Shown piece by piece: positions 10,140 through 20,681 of a DNA stretch of 64,000 nucleotides. The notes below the pieces were generated by a model that made no database searches, was not told the origin of the DNA, and saw only the letters and a program-made list of their open reading frames with translations. Positions within the stretch are counted from its first letter, which is position 1. The number at the start of each line of letters is the position of its first letter. The DNA is from Liopterus haemorrhoidalis (lineage: Eukaryota; Arthropoda; Insecta; Coleoptera; Dytiscidae), in the NCBI GenBank assembly GCA_963971575.1, contig OZ020622.1, forward strand, positions 3,696,279 to 3,760,278, written 5' to 3'. A program made the translations under genes and the position numbers.

Positions 10140-10740
10140 GTGTATAAATCTTAAACTTTACTTCGAAAATATTCCCGTACTTTTAACGTAAATTTGGTCA
10201 GATTTATTACATAACAGTTCTGTTAAAGTAAACAAGTTAAGAATAACCCTATAAAAGACAACCAATCTGACAGTAAACAAGGAGAGATTGGATTTTTTCC
10301 AAAGCCATACATGGAAATATTGTGGAAAGGAATTTCCAAGGTTACTACAAAAGTTTTGTAATAAACAAAACTATTAATTAGTTAATCTAATTAAAGTTCT
10401 TTGGTTAATTATAAATTATATGCAGTCTATTGCAGTTATTTGCCACCTACCGAGAATTGAAACAGTTTTTTATAAAATGAATTGTTACATTGGAAAATAG
10501 AATTAAAGCCTTCAGAGTAAGGGAATTTTTTCGGAGATCCTTAGATTAATTTTGGGAACGACTGTATTAGAATACTGTAATACTTTTCGTTTGGAATAGC
10601 TAGGTTTCTCAGATAGGTATGCGTCTATTTCTGGAGAAGCACGTCAAATGCTTCTACACCGTCTCATCTAAGATGAATATTCCACGTGTGGTATTAGCAG
10701 AAATTTGTAGTTATAGAGTTTAGTTTTATTTTTCTTGAAA
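10140..10740. other. No gene seen
   Basis: Ordinary AT-rich sequence; the first ~100 bases may be 3' flank of the mariner relic ('gtataagtcttaagggctaa' is partly repeated as 'gtgtataaatcttaaac'). No domain or repeat recognised after that. Confidence 0.4.
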
Positions 10741-10744
10741 TACC

Positions 10745-11015
10745 TATTTTACATCGGCCTATTTCTGCAACGAGGCTAATCGCCGATGCCAGGGAGCGAA
10801 CTCCTACACCTGGATGTGAGTGGTGAATGGTTGTGAAAATGGGAGTATAGGTTTTAGTTGTATTTTTCTTGAAGTATGCGGTTTATACGTTTTTCTTTTT
10901 TTTTTAATTTATTTTACATCGGCTTATTTCTGCAACGAGGCTAATTGCCGATGCCAGGGGGCGAACTCCTACACCTGGATGAGGGGTGAATGATTGTGAA
11001 AATGGGAGTATAGGT
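10745..11015 (+). repeat. Two direct copies of the dispersed 'aacgaggctaat' module
   Basis: Copies at about 10750-10855 and 10912-11015 each contain 'tttctgcaacgaggctaat', 'cgatgccaggg', 'gcgaactcctacacctggat' and 'gtgaaaatgggagtatagg'. Related sequence 'gttttatttttcttgaa'/'gttgtatttttcttgaa' precedes each, so the unit is about 160 bp. An inverted single copy is at 2400-2505. Probably the end of a retroelement family. Confidence 0.75.
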
Positions 11016-11019
11016 TCAT

Positions 11020-11940
11020 TGGATATCTCTTTTTTTACTTATTAAAAAGTATTTGGGAGACCAGAGATTCAATGAGGAAGTCATAGATGGAAACATTTTT
11101 CCTCTGTCGGTATTTGCAAATTTTCCGTTCATTTATTTGTTTTATTATTATTTTATTATTATTATTATTTTTTTTTTTTAGTTAAGCTTTATTTGTCATT
11201 TATTATCTAAATACATAAAAAATCATACATATTTCCTTATGATATAAAGTTACATACATATATATGTAATACATATATTACATACGTACATACATATATT
11301 TCTTAGTAACAGATAATAGAAAATAATATAATTGTTCTATATGGACAATTATAAATATTACCATTATGAATCAAAGTTCAGCGCGTGGCAAAATTAATAA
11401 AAACCAGTGGCGTGCGGTCTGGGTATGCGGGATATGTGCCACATACCCACTCGATATCGCACTACATTTATTTTATTTGAATAAAATTTTAATATTCTGT
11501 ATAATTAATAATTCAGTATGAAATGTTATGAAAAAAAAACATTTTTTAATTAAAGTAATTTGTACAATTTTATATTGTGCAAGTAGTTCGCGCTGAAAAT
11601 ATATCCCTGAATGCGAGTACTGTCGTTTTATATATAGTACAAAAGCTATGTCTAGCGGCGGTCCATCGCTAGCCTTGTTTGTATTCATTCTATGTGATCA
11701 CTGTCAGTCGCCAAAAGTAACAGATTTCAGCAACATACAGTTCAATATGTTTGCAAAGTAAGCGCTCATTGGGCCGCTTTCGCTAATTCTAGTTCATAGA
11801 CGAATTTTGCAAAAGGAAAAGAAGACAGGAAGTTACGTTTAAATTTTTTTTTGTAAACAGATTTATGTTTTCTTAGCAAATTAGAGGTATTCAAAATAAT
11901 TTAATTTTACTATATATAATAAAATATAAATTAAAAAAAT
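11020..11940. other. No gene; simple AT repeats
   Basis: Includes an 'attatt' microsatellite (about 11140-11175), 'catacata' repeats (about 11240-11300) and 'ccagtggcgtgcggtctggg' at about 11404, which looks like a hAT-type terminus without a confirmed partner. No coding sequence recognised. Confidence 0.4.
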
Positions 11941-12060
11941 CAGCTGTGGCCACCACAAGACCGGCCGCTATTACAAAGTACTTGTTTAATTTATGTTGCT
12001 TTATCAAAAAATGTCTCAAATAAATTGCTTTTATAGCAACTTTTGTTAAAAATTTGGAGT
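11940..12060 (+). repeat. Dispersed repeat, inverted copy at 48.99-49.14 kb
   Basis: 'cagctgtggccaccacaaga' followed by 'aaagtacttgtttaatttat' and 'tttatcaaaaaatgtctc' matches the reverse complement of 48990-49137 over about 120 bp with few differences. No terminal structure is visible. Confidence 0.75.
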
Positions 12061-12232
12061 AAAATTTAGGGGTGCCAGGAATTTTTTTTATCGTTTACAC
12101 ATGAAAATACAAGTGATGACCTAAAAAAAAGGTCCTAAGTTCTAAAATATATTTTTCTTCAACCAATTCTGGGGGGCCTGAGTAACATTTGGGGGGCTGC
12201 CCCCCCCCCCGGCCTCCCGCTGGCGCCGCTGT
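12060..12232. mobile_element. Fragment related to the CAGTGGCGCACCC MITE
   Basis: Contains 'gaaaatacaagtgatgacct', an A-run and 'aggtcctaagttctaaa', the inverse of units in the MITE at 20682-21061, then G/C runs and a right end 'cgctggcgccgctg' resembling its terminus. The left limit may be near 'ggggtgccaggaattttt' at about 12070. No target-site duplication found. Confidence 0.45.
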
Positions 12233-12479
12233 ATACACCACACGTAAAAATCAAATTTTAACCTGTACTCTGTAGATAGGTACTCTAGATTTTCAGTTAT
12301 AAGCAGATGTTTGTAAACACGGAAGAGAAAGTATTATAGAGAATGAGATCACACGTGTATGTATATATAACAGTTTAACATTGTATTAAAAAATGCAGCC
12401 CCTTGACTCTGAAGTCATGTTAAATCTGGTGTCATCTAATGTTGACAGCTCCCAAATTCTATGTCCCTTTATAAATCGC

Positions 12480-12548
12480 TATTCGACGCTTTTTCAGAAA
12501 ATTAAATATTTTACAGATCCGTGGTACGTTTTCGGTTGAGAAACGCTG
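12480..12548. mobile_element. hAT MITE end fragment (CAGTGTTTCTCAACC family)
   Basis: 'gatccgtggtacgttttcgg' followed by 'ttgagaaacgctgg' is the right terminus of the family that is complete at 18553-18848, 28315-28607 and 38589-39012. The left end is not present. A shorter remnant of the same terminus lies near 39345-39375. Confidence 0.65.
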
Positions 12549-12549
12549 G

Positions 12550-12995
12550 TTTAGGCTCTATTGTGAACACCAGAAAATGATAACGTTTTGATCATTAGTA
12601 CAATACTATACTATATTTATTACTATACCTTTTCTGTCATTACTTTCTAAGTACAATATTAAGCATTTTCTTTCAAATTTTATTTTATCAACAGTTTTTT
12701 TCTTAATTTTTTCTTTGGACAAAATAGCTTGAATGTTCTCTTGAAATGGCTTTAACTTTGAAATGAGAATCGAAATGACGGAAAAAAAGAAAGTAAACAA
12801 CCTAATATTCTGAAATTGTGCCATTTATATAAAAACAAACTGCTCTGATAGCAGCGTCAAGACAAAATCGGAAATAATTACGAATAGAAAAGAAAGAAAA
12901 AGAGATTTATTTAAAACGTTTTTCTGGTAACAAACATTTAAGATAAAAGGGAAAATGTTTGCAAGCATTTTCTTATTTTGAGTATTTAATGCAAG
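12550..12995. other. No gene seen
   Basis: AT-rich DNA with short frames of no recognisable content. Confidence 0.4.
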
Positions 12996-12999
12996 AAAA

Positions 13000-13052
13000 A
13001 TTTAAGTGAAGTGTGATTTTTTCAGGGTTTTGTAGGCATTTAGTAAGTGATA
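13000..13052 (-). mobile_element. Solo HINE 3' terminus
   Basis: 'gaagtgtgattttttcaggg' followed by 'ttttgtaggcatttagtaag'; the hairpin is damaged. Only the terminus is present, as at 1.5, 5.5 and 15.9 kb. Confidence 0.6.
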
Positions 13053-13054
13053 AC

Positions 13055-13525
13055 AAATTGTGAGTATAGTATTTCCAAAATCAACAAAGCATCGTCAAGA
13101 TTTACCAGGTTTTCCGCCTTGTCACTGAGAGCTTCTTGTAAGTTGTCAGGTATATGGTGTCGTTGTCGTATCGTCTCGTATTTTGTGCAGTCTAATATAA
13201 TATGTTCGATTGTCAACTTGTGTTACACTCGTCACAAGTTAGTGGGTCATTTTTTGTGTCTTCTTTTATTCGCCGTAGTTCTTTCTTAGTTCTTGCCATT
13301 TTCGTTCTTCTTTTAGTATTAGTCTTTTACCTATTTCATTTGTAAGGTCAGTTGCTTCAATATTTCGGTCCAAGGGTGTTTCCATTTGGGTGGCTTCTTT
13401 AGCAGCAATATCGGCTTTCTCATTGCCTTGAATACCAATGTGTGAAGGAATCCAAATAAGGTGTACTTCTATACCACGGGTTTTAAGATTGTGAAGCTTT
13501 TCTTGCAGTATACTAATACATTTTT
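13055..13525 (-). pseudogene. LINE RNase H domain relic
   Basis: The minus strand (about 13390-13515) reads 'EKLHNLKTRGIEVHLIWIPS' and 'HIGIQGNEKADIAAKEA'. The 'WIPSH.GI.GNE.AD..AK.A' block is the C-terminal motif of the RNase H domain in jockey/I/R1-type LINEs. Downstream the frame continues toward 'IGKRLILKEERKWQELRK', then becomes interrupted by stops, with a possible 'CDECNT'-like Cys region shifted in frame near 13200. There is no RT upstream (beyond 13525 on this strand). A 5'-truncated, decayed copy. Confidence 0.7.
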
Positions 13526-13529
13526 TGAA

Positions 13530-14188
13530 TAAGGCTGTTCAATGCTTCTCAGTACACTCAAAGAATATAGCGAATTTTGTTTTGTTCTTTATATTAGGTC
13601 CAAGCTTTTTAATATTGCTGTTTAGTCATTGTTTAAAAGTGTATTTCTATTCTATCATTTGCCTGTTTAGTGAATTTGTTGTAGGTACGTGTTGAAATGG
13701 CAAAATCGTCCTTTGTAAGCAGATGGGAAGTATGTTTCTGCCTCCGGATCAGTTCGCTAATGGAACGCAAATTACTCTGCGAGTTTCAATCAGCGTCATC
13801 TCGCGTTAATGGATACAAATCTGACTGGATTATGTCTTAATTGTCTCCAATCTGTCCGTGTGCAGATATAGACGATTCTATCGCCAAATATTTAACACTA
13901 ATTGCAATACGAATTAAACACAGAAAAGGAACATTTCAAAAATAGGATTAAAATTAGAAACAACTAGGATTAAATATGGCATAAGGCATAGACCGTTCTT
14001 GAATCAGATTAAAAATTGGAATATTCACCGAAAATATTGCCAACGTTTTGGAATTTATTTATCGAGGGCCCAGTTTTCTTTCCTCATGTATAGGGTTGCT
14101 GAATCATCTGAATGACGTGTAGAAATCAAATATGAGGTCGAAAAAATATAAAAAAAACAGATATAACCTCAATGTTTATTAATATAGA
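13530..14188. other. No gene; one GC-balanced segment
   Basis: 13690-13880 has more balanced base composition and a 47-codon plus-strand frame from an ATG near 13696 that begins 'MAKSSFVSRWEVCFCL'. No domain or splice pattern supports it as a gene. The rest is AT-rich. Confidence 0.35.
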
Positions 14189-14192
14189 TTAA

Positions 14193-15276
14193 GGGCCGAG
14201 AGTTCCAGTTGCTAATAAACTGTCCAATAAGTTTATTAGCAACATAATTTTTTTTCCGAGAGTTCCACCCCTAAATAGTTATTAGGTTGCTAATAAACAG
14301 GCTTATTTGTCTAATAACTTATAGGCAACATGAAGTGCTTAATAAAGTGACATATAACCAAAAACAAGTTCGCAAAATGTGTTAATATTTCAATTTTAAT
14401 TAAAAACCGTATAATTTTAAAAGAATATACGAATGTGTAGTTTTTAAACATTTATATAATCGTGATTTTAGTGTTTTATATACATTTAAGTTGTATTTTG
14501 GCGAAATCGACGATCTGTTTGGGTGAATTTATAAATTATGGACAACCGTTTTTAGAATATTTTGGGCATTTATTGTAAATGTGATATATAAAGAACAATA
14601 TATAAATATATATTTTTAAATAAACATTGTCTTTTATTTTTACATATGTATTTATTTCAATTACGATTACAACACACTACAAACAATACTTTAAACATTA
14701 CTATTTATATAAAAATGATAGAGAATAAGAAGACAGACGCAATTATTGGCAGAATAATAAAGATGTGTGGCTGAAAATTGCTGATAAGTTTAATTCATAT
14801 TGTTTAAGGAATGTAAAATAAAGCAAAATATTGCTGTCTTCTTATTTTCAGTCACTTTTGTATTATAAAATGCTATTTTTATTAACTTCTCTTCTATCTA
14901 TATTGTCCTCTTTTTCTATGATAAAATTTGTTGAACGCCGTTTAATTGTCATTTTAACAGTAACACAAAAAATATACGTAATGTCATTGAATGTCAAGTC
15001 AAACTATTTATTGTCAAAATATTTAATGTCAAAATATTCAGTGTCAAAATTTCATCTCACTTTAGCTCTACAAATTTACGTATAGCTCTATCCCTCTTGC
15101 ACCGTGTTACTATCTTCATAAGAAATACCAATGCAAAAACAAAAAATTATGTTGCTAATAAACTATTAGAAGGATTTTGTAACTTGGAAATCACCAATAA
15201 ATTTATTAGCTTCATAAATATATTATGTGTCAAATAACTATTAGGGAGTTTATTAGGAACTGGAACTCTCGGCCCT
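14193..15276 (+). mobile_element. PIF/Harbinger-type element with TAA duplication
   Basis: Both ends start 'gggccgagagttccagtt' (right end inverted), flanked by 'taa' at 14190-14192 and 15277-15279. Harbinger elements duplicate a 3-bp TWA target. Iterated subterminal motifs 'gctaataaac' occur several times in both orientations, including the hairpin formed by 'gttgctaataaac' and 'gtttattagcaac' near the left end. An inner remnant encodes parts of a Myb/SANT-like protein, the accessory protein of Harbinger elements. No DDE transposase is recognisable, so the copy is non-autonomous. Confidence 0.85.
14715..14821 (+). pseudogene. Myb/SANT-like (Harbinger accessory) remnant
   Basis: An ATG at 14715 begins 'MIENKKTDAI', which matches the conserved 'IENKKTDA' opening of the Myb/SANT-like DNA-binding domain (Myb_DNA-bind_5/MSANTD type). 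After a frameshift near 14745 another frame reads 'NNKDVWLKIADKFNS' and '...LRNVK', matching the following conserved 'K..AW.KI...FNS' helix. It ends at TAA 14819-14821. In Harbinger transposons this domain belongs to the second gene and helps bring the transposase to the ends and to the nucleus. The family assignment is from memory of the domain pattern; the enclosing TAA-flanked inverted repeats support it independently. Confidence 0.6.
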
Positions 15277-15534
15277 AAGAAAAAAAAATTCACTGTGAGG
15301 TCAAGAATTTATTGAACAGCCCTTGTAGGTAGTTTTCCTAAAGTTGTCATAAATATAGGCGGTGTTAGGCGTAAATAGCCAACGTTGCTGTGTGCCAAAA
15401 TATTTAAATAACTAATACGTGTTTCATAGTGACACAAATGCTAAAAATTAATACATTAACCCACCCTGTATAGAAATAAAAAAAATCCTATTAAAAAAAC
15501 TTTAATTCTACATTCGTGCAGGCTCATATTGGTG

Positions 15535-15895
15535 GAAATGTAGTCGGTCTTGGTGTAGCATAAAACGTGACCAAACATTACTTGTTCAAATCGACCGGTT
15601 CGAATACTGGCATATCCTCTTTAAGTGAACCACACCGCGGGTTTTGTGGGTGTAAACCCAAAGTAACTTTAAGTACAGGGTATGCAAGATTGGAAACGAG
15701 TATTTTGGATACAACGACCTTGCAATCTGACACAGAAAAAATTGTATGATTCAGGAGAAAAGAGTGATAGTGTCAAGGAAGAGGCAGAGGGAACAACTGG
15801 CAAAATATGGAGAGATCCGATAACAGAACATTTAGCATTAGCATACAAGAAACCTGGAAGTCCTTGACTTAACGCTAAACGTGTAACCCCCACAG
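15535..15895 (+). mobile_element. Possible tRNA-derived SINE
   Basis: The left part (15544-15614) has an A-box-like 'tggtgtagcataaaacgtg' and a B-box-like 'ggttcgaatac' at tRNA spacing. A non-tRNA body of about 280 bp follows and ends before an A-run at about 15900, where a HINE terminus abuts. Flanking duplications are not clear, and no second copy is in the window, so SINE status is inference. The small frames inside (both strands) look incidental. Confidence 0.3.
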
Positions 15896-15902
15896 ATACA
15901 AA

Positions 15903-15970
15903 AAAATGATGTAAAGTGTGAATTTTCACAAATTTCAGAGTTTTTTACGTATTTAGTCAGTGAATGATGA
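15903..15970 (-). mobile_element. HINE 3' terminus fused to a transposase fragment
   Basis: 'gatgtaaagtgtgaattttc' and 'acaaatttcagagtttt' followed by 'cagtgaatgatgattatt' form a degenerate HINE end. At about 15977 it runs straight into IS630-type transposase coding sequence, and the ATG codons used by that open frame lie in the HINE part. Confidence 0.6.
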
Positions 15971-16527
15971 TTATTTCTCTATCTTGTGTCCGTCAAAGAG
16001 TAGCAGCTGCCTTAAAGATTTCGGAATCAACAATTCGTAGAATTATAAAATGTAATAAATCTGAACTTCTCACTAACAAAATCACGAGAAAACGAAGGAA
16101 ATTAAAATCTGAACCAGTTTATTTTATTGATACATTGACACAAACGTATGTTCATGAAGTACTAAGATTACCTCCTTATCACTGCCAGTTTAACCCCATT
16201 GAACTAATTTGGGGTATAACAAAACATTATTATGATAGACATATTGGTCAAAACGGATATAGTGATAACGAAGTTTTGAAAATGTGGCAAGTAGCCTGTG
16301 ATCAAATTAGTTGTGAAACTAGGGCAAAATCTGTTAAAAAAATCGAAAATTTAATAAATAAATGGTGGGAAAGGGAAAGGATTGTTGATGATATTAATCC
16401 AATAATAATAAATACAAGAAATGACAGCGATAGTTCAGATAACGACGATATCATGCATTACAGTGAATTTAAAAAAAATAAAAATAAACATTTAAATACA
16501 GCTTGTAGCAATATATTATATGAATAA
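15964..16527 (+). pseudogene. IS630-type transposase with internal deletion
   Basis: 187-residue open frame. The first ~6 residues come from HINE sequence. Residues ~9-28 'VRQRVAAALKISESTIRRII' form a helix-turn-helix typical of IS630/Tc1-related transposases. Residues ~35-50 are a basic linker. The frame then jumps to 'LRLPPYHCQFNPIELIWG' (about residues 68-85), whose Glu in 'NPIELIW' is the third catalytic residue of the DDE triad. The first two catalytic Asp residues and the region between them are absent, so a deletion has joined the N- and C-terminal parts in frame. The C-terminus has 'VKKIENLINKWWERERIVDD' and an acidic 'DSDSSDNDD' tail. The frame is open but cannot encode an active enzyme. 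A truncated DNA-binding product could in principle act as a repressor; that is speculation. Confidence 0.7.
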
Positions 16528-16529
16528 AT

Positions 16530-17220
16530 ATATTTTTACTTAATATTTTATTACTTTGTACTTAGGGGAAACATAAAAATTTAATTTAATTAAACAACAA
16601 ATTATAATCCAAAATTTACGTATGAGTATAAGTTTTTCCTCATTTATAATTATTACCTTAAAATTAATAATTTTGTTTGTTTGAGTACTGCTGTGAATTT
16701 ATTTTCGTGCTCTAAATAGTAAAGATATCTACGAATCAAGCCGTTTCTTTCTAATGCATTGTTTTTTATTAAAATAATTTGGAAGGTTAGTTGTCAACTT
16801 GCGTCACTATACGTTACTATGGGTATGCAAATAATTATAATGATATAGACAGAGAAAGCATATAGTACTGAATATCGATACTTGTAGCAGCGGACAGTCA
16901 CCTATCAGCATTCCAACTATAGTATTAGTTATTTCCAAGTATTAGATTGAGGGGGGGGGGGTGAATTTGGAACTACGCCACTACATAACGTTAGCACTTT
17001 GTGTATTATTTAATTTTTTACAAAATTCTTATATAGACAGTTTCTGTCCACTTTACTTCATTCTGTATACATTAACCCACGGTATACAATGTGATTTATA
17101 TGTGTCTCAAAAGGGCAATTTATATTTCAAAATAATTTCCTTGGAGCTAATAGAAAATTTTCTCTTTTCCCATCTCTTAAGTATTGAAGTTTTTAATGAA
17201 ATTTCCAACAATGACGTTTA
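16530..17220. other. No gene; G-run at about 16951
   Basis: AT-rich DNA with a run of ten G near 16951-16960. The frame at 16961-17221 shows no domain. Confidence 0.4.
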
Positions 17221-17224
17221 GAAC

Positions 17225-17460
17225 TTTAATAATAGACGGAGGCCCAGGCCATAATAACGCGGTGGTGTCGTGGATCATTATCTCACAGGGGGGGGGGGAC
17301 ACTGTCGAGGGGGGGTTGGAGGGAGAGGGGGAGATTAAAACGCGTTACCATGGCAACCAAACAATTGCTTATTCGCTTGTTCATCCGATCGCCCGAGTCT
17401 GGACAATATGTCGCTGATTGACAATGAAAAGAAACTTAAGAAATGTATAAAAAGCGATGA
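17225..17460 (+). promoter_or_regulatory. Promoter-like GC island with X-box and TATA
   Basis: A GC-rich patch containing 'gttaccatggcaac' (17344-17357), a full match to the RFX-factor X-box pattern (GTNRCCATRGYAAC), and 'tataaaaag' at 17446-17454. G-rich runs lie at about 17288-17297 and 17311-17335. No gene is recognised downstream, where a HINE begins at 17614. Sequence match only; activity is unproven. Confidence 0.35.
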
Positions 17461-17613
17461 ATCGACGATTTGAAAGTGAAGAAAAATCATTTTTGTTACG
17501 AATAAGGGGACGATGACCCATGGAAATGGAAATGAATGTTATAAATAAAACATTTCTTTGGAATTAAGCATATTCAAATATACAAAAGAACCAGCAAAAT
17601 AATAATAAAAATA

Positions 17614-18510
17614 AAAAATTGATGTGAAGTGTGAATTTTCACACATTGCAGAATTTCGCAGGCATATAATAAGTGAAGGCGGCATGCTGAGTGTGTAGGA
17701 CAAATTTTGCTTTGTAGTAATCACGGCACAATAAACGATATTTTTAAAATAATTTATCGACTGTTAATCTAAGAAAACAAATTTTATGTTAAAATATTTT
17801 TTTGTTAATTTTAATTCGAATACCTAATACCATTATTTAGGATTAAATATGTGCAGTATTTTTTTTATATAGCAAGGTTCATTAAGATTTTGAAAATTGC
17901 GCCTATGGGTTCCATTGGGTGTTTTAAGTAATATGCTCTGCTCCTCTGGTTTCGTATACATGACACATAGAATGAAAATATAATTCCAACAATTCCAACT
18001 GGTTATTAAATTTACGCTCTTAAAAATTAAATACAACATTTGCCAAAACATAACTAGAATTTTGACAAAATAAAAATGGAAAAAAAAAACAAAAAATAAA
18101 ATTGTCTCTTCTGCCGGTGAGCGAACCCTAGTTTGCTGCGTAGCAAGCGAGCAAGCTAACCATTAGACCAGGATACGCCTTCTAGTATAGTATGTTACAT
18201 AACTATAACTTTTGTACATCGTCAACAAAAAAACACAAAAATGCGTTATTTTCCGGAAACATAATCTAATCAAAAATTCCTGTTGTACTATTCTGGTTCA
18301 CACCAATGTACATTACTTAGAATTTTATTAGATTTTTAGTTTAAACCATTTGGGCTACAGGGTGTGGAACCATTTTTTTTGCACAATTTTGGCAAAAATC
18401 GCATCAAAATAATATATTTTGCAAAAATAAATTTTTTATTGTTAATCCACGTACTAAGGGCTTTCATTTGATACCCTACTTAGAATTTTTAAAAAATATA
18501 TTTTTTTTTA
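17614..18510 (-). mobile_element. HINE copy C, 5'-truncated
   Basis: Minus-strand order: internal modules ('gtaccctactta' inverse, 'ccacaccctgtagccc', 'gtgaaccagaatagtacaac'), a tRNA-like segment, 'atagaaaatt...' type AT tract, then the 3' end with 'gtgtgaaaattcacac' and a T-rich tail. The 5' end with the GTCT microsatellite is missing; the copy stops near 18510, just before a hAT MITE. Confidence 0.75.
18108..18182 (-). tRNA. tRNA-like sequence inside HINE C (pseudo-tRNA)
   Basis: Minus strand: A-box-like 'tggtctaatggttagcttg', a loop region with 'ttgct' and 'agcaa' able to pair as an anticodon-type stem, and B-box-like 'agggttcgctcac'. The anticodon stem is better preserved than in copy A, but the T arm departs from consensus, so function is doubtful. 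Confidence 0.6.
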
Positions 18511-18552
18511 AAACCATGTCATCTTCGATACTATTCCATGCGTTGCTTATAC

Positions 18553-18848
18553 CAGTGTTTCTCAACCAAAAACGCACCGCGGACCAGTAAAATATATCAT
18601 TTTCTAACGCGGACCACTAATAATAATTGTTGGTTCATTTTTTGCAAAAAAAAAACAAAATATTTAATGTGCTACTAAGTACATTTATTTTATTTGTAGA
18701 AAATCACAGAAAGTTTACAGAAAATAAACAAATTATAAATTATTTACATAAAAGGTGTGCGTAAAAAATAACAAAAAAAACTGCAAAATACATACAAAAA
18801 TTTTCGCGGACCATCGATGGTCCGCAGACCACCTGTTGAGAAACACTG
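18553..18848. mobile_element. hAT-type MITE, TIR CAGTGTTTCTCAACC
   Basis: Ends 'cagtgtttctcaacc' and 'tgttgagaaacactg'; exact 8-bp target duplications 'gcttatac' at 18545-18552 and 18849-18856. Inner ends carry 'cgcggaccagta' and 'tggtccgcagacca'. Relatives at 28315-28607 and 38589-39012. Confidence 0.95.
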
Positions 18849-18859
18849 GCTTATACCGT

Positions 18860-20390
18860 ATTTCTTAAAATACTTTATAATCGTCTTTTATTTTACAGCC
18901 TCCCATAAATTTTTTACCCAGGTACTTCTGAAATTGTCGTCCGTTTCATACGTCCTGTTGCACATCGTGATTTGGCTTTAACATTCGTTCCACTCTTACC
19001 GCATAAAACTATTAAATGGTTTTAACACATCCAAGGGTTGTCGTTGACTTGTAAGGCCTCCAGAAATGAGAGCTAATTCTGTATTCATTTCTATATTTTC
19101 TTGGTTGATTCTGTTTTATGCGCTCTGAATTGATTCCATACTAACATCGCACACTTTTTAGACAAGTACCTATACTTTCGGACTATAATATCCCAATTTT
19201 AAGCCGATTTTTCTGCGTAAAAATGGCCTGAAATACGGTAAGCATTAAAACCCAAACGAAGCGTTTAAAGGTATATGTCCAAAGGAAAATTTTTACTCAT
19301 TTTGAGGTCTAGAATTCATATTTTAAATTAATGCACTTAATCCTGAAATAGCCTGTTGTTTTTTTTTTTATACTAATAAAAGTTTCAAGATTTTTCTTAA
19401 GACATTACTTAAAACGAGATTAAAGGCAACCTACATTTCAAGCTTCTCCAAGAGCTTTTCCTGAGCTGTTGATATTGTTTCCTATGAAAGCTTTATCCTA
19501 TTGACGCTTCTAATCTCATTCCATCTTAAGCTTTGTTCTTTTTCCATTTCCCGCATCTTTTGTACAGATGTCCACACATCCTACCCAATAGAAATAGACA
19601 GAAATTGTTTCAACAAAATTTTCGAATTATCAAGAATCTGGATTTTACGATATAAATGTAACTACGAGGCTTCCGAAATATGTTTCTACCCTAAATAAGG
19701 TACTGTTGTTCAGTAGTTTTGTTTATTGTAAAAATTGCGATGCACTACTGAAGTGTGTTAACTAAAACAGCCGATGTAATCAAACTGGTTGACAGATGGC
19801 GATCATGTTTGACACAGTAATTAGGGACAGTGCTACCATCTTATGAAATAAAGATTTAAAAAAAATTATTAACGCGGGATTTTTAAATCACAAATTCCCA
19901 CTACTTTTTTGACAGAGTAGTATGAGATCGATATGAAAAAAATACTCTTTACTGGCACAGAGTGAATTTCATAAAACGCTCGGTTTATTTAGTGGTTTTT
20001 TATTTTTTTAATCAATCAACTAATATTATGGCGTGTACCATGTTGTGCGGTTTATTTTCAAAACCATTTCTGCGGTTTTTTAATGTAATATTTCGTAATG
20101 ACAACATATCGTGTTTACATTTTTTTCTATAATTACATGGAGGAGGCATTTCTTTCCGTTGCATACAGACAATGAATCATATTTATTTGTTTAGTTGAAA
20201 ATTACTCTGTGAAACGCGATGTGAAGCTATTTTATATTTATTTTCCCTTTAATGAAAGTTTCTGAGTCAGATATTGATTTAGAGAAATAGATAAAAGGGT
20301 TAGATAATAAGGAATTATTCATATAATGAAAATCATTAAGATTTGTTAATGTTATTCGGTTTTGCTTAGCAGCAAAATTTTTAGAGGTAA
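18860..20390. other. No gene seen in about 1.5 kb
   Basis: AT-rich sequence with small open frames (for example 19501-19698) that show no domain, repeat or splice support. Confidence 0.4.
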
Positions 20391-20394
20391 TTTA

Positions 20395-20620
20395 AAAAAA
20401 TTATATCTCAAAAATGCTTAAAGATAGGGAACTGTTGATTGAATTTTTTGAATTTTCATGCTTTAGTTAGTCTACAAAAAAATTAGGGCCGTAATTAGGT
20501 AAGCAATTTTGATTTTATGACCCATTTTCTAAAATAAATTTTTCAAATTTTTTATTTTTAATGCTTGTAACTCAAAAGCTAAACAAAATAGAAACCTGCG
20601 GTTGGAATTTTTGAAATCCT
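20395..20620 (+). repeat. Dispersed ~170-bp satellite module (1-2 units)
   Basis: Contains 'tatatctcaaaaatgcttaa', 'agatagggaactg', 'agtctacaaaaaaattaggg' and a second 'cctgcggttggaatttttg'. The same motifs in the same order recur at 35.4, 40.2, 41.6, 49.7 and 52.1 kb. Confidence 0.6.
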
Positions 20621-20681
20621 TCATTTGAATCCTTCGATCCCAATATTTTCTACTCTGCTGGTAGAATGTATTTTATACAAG

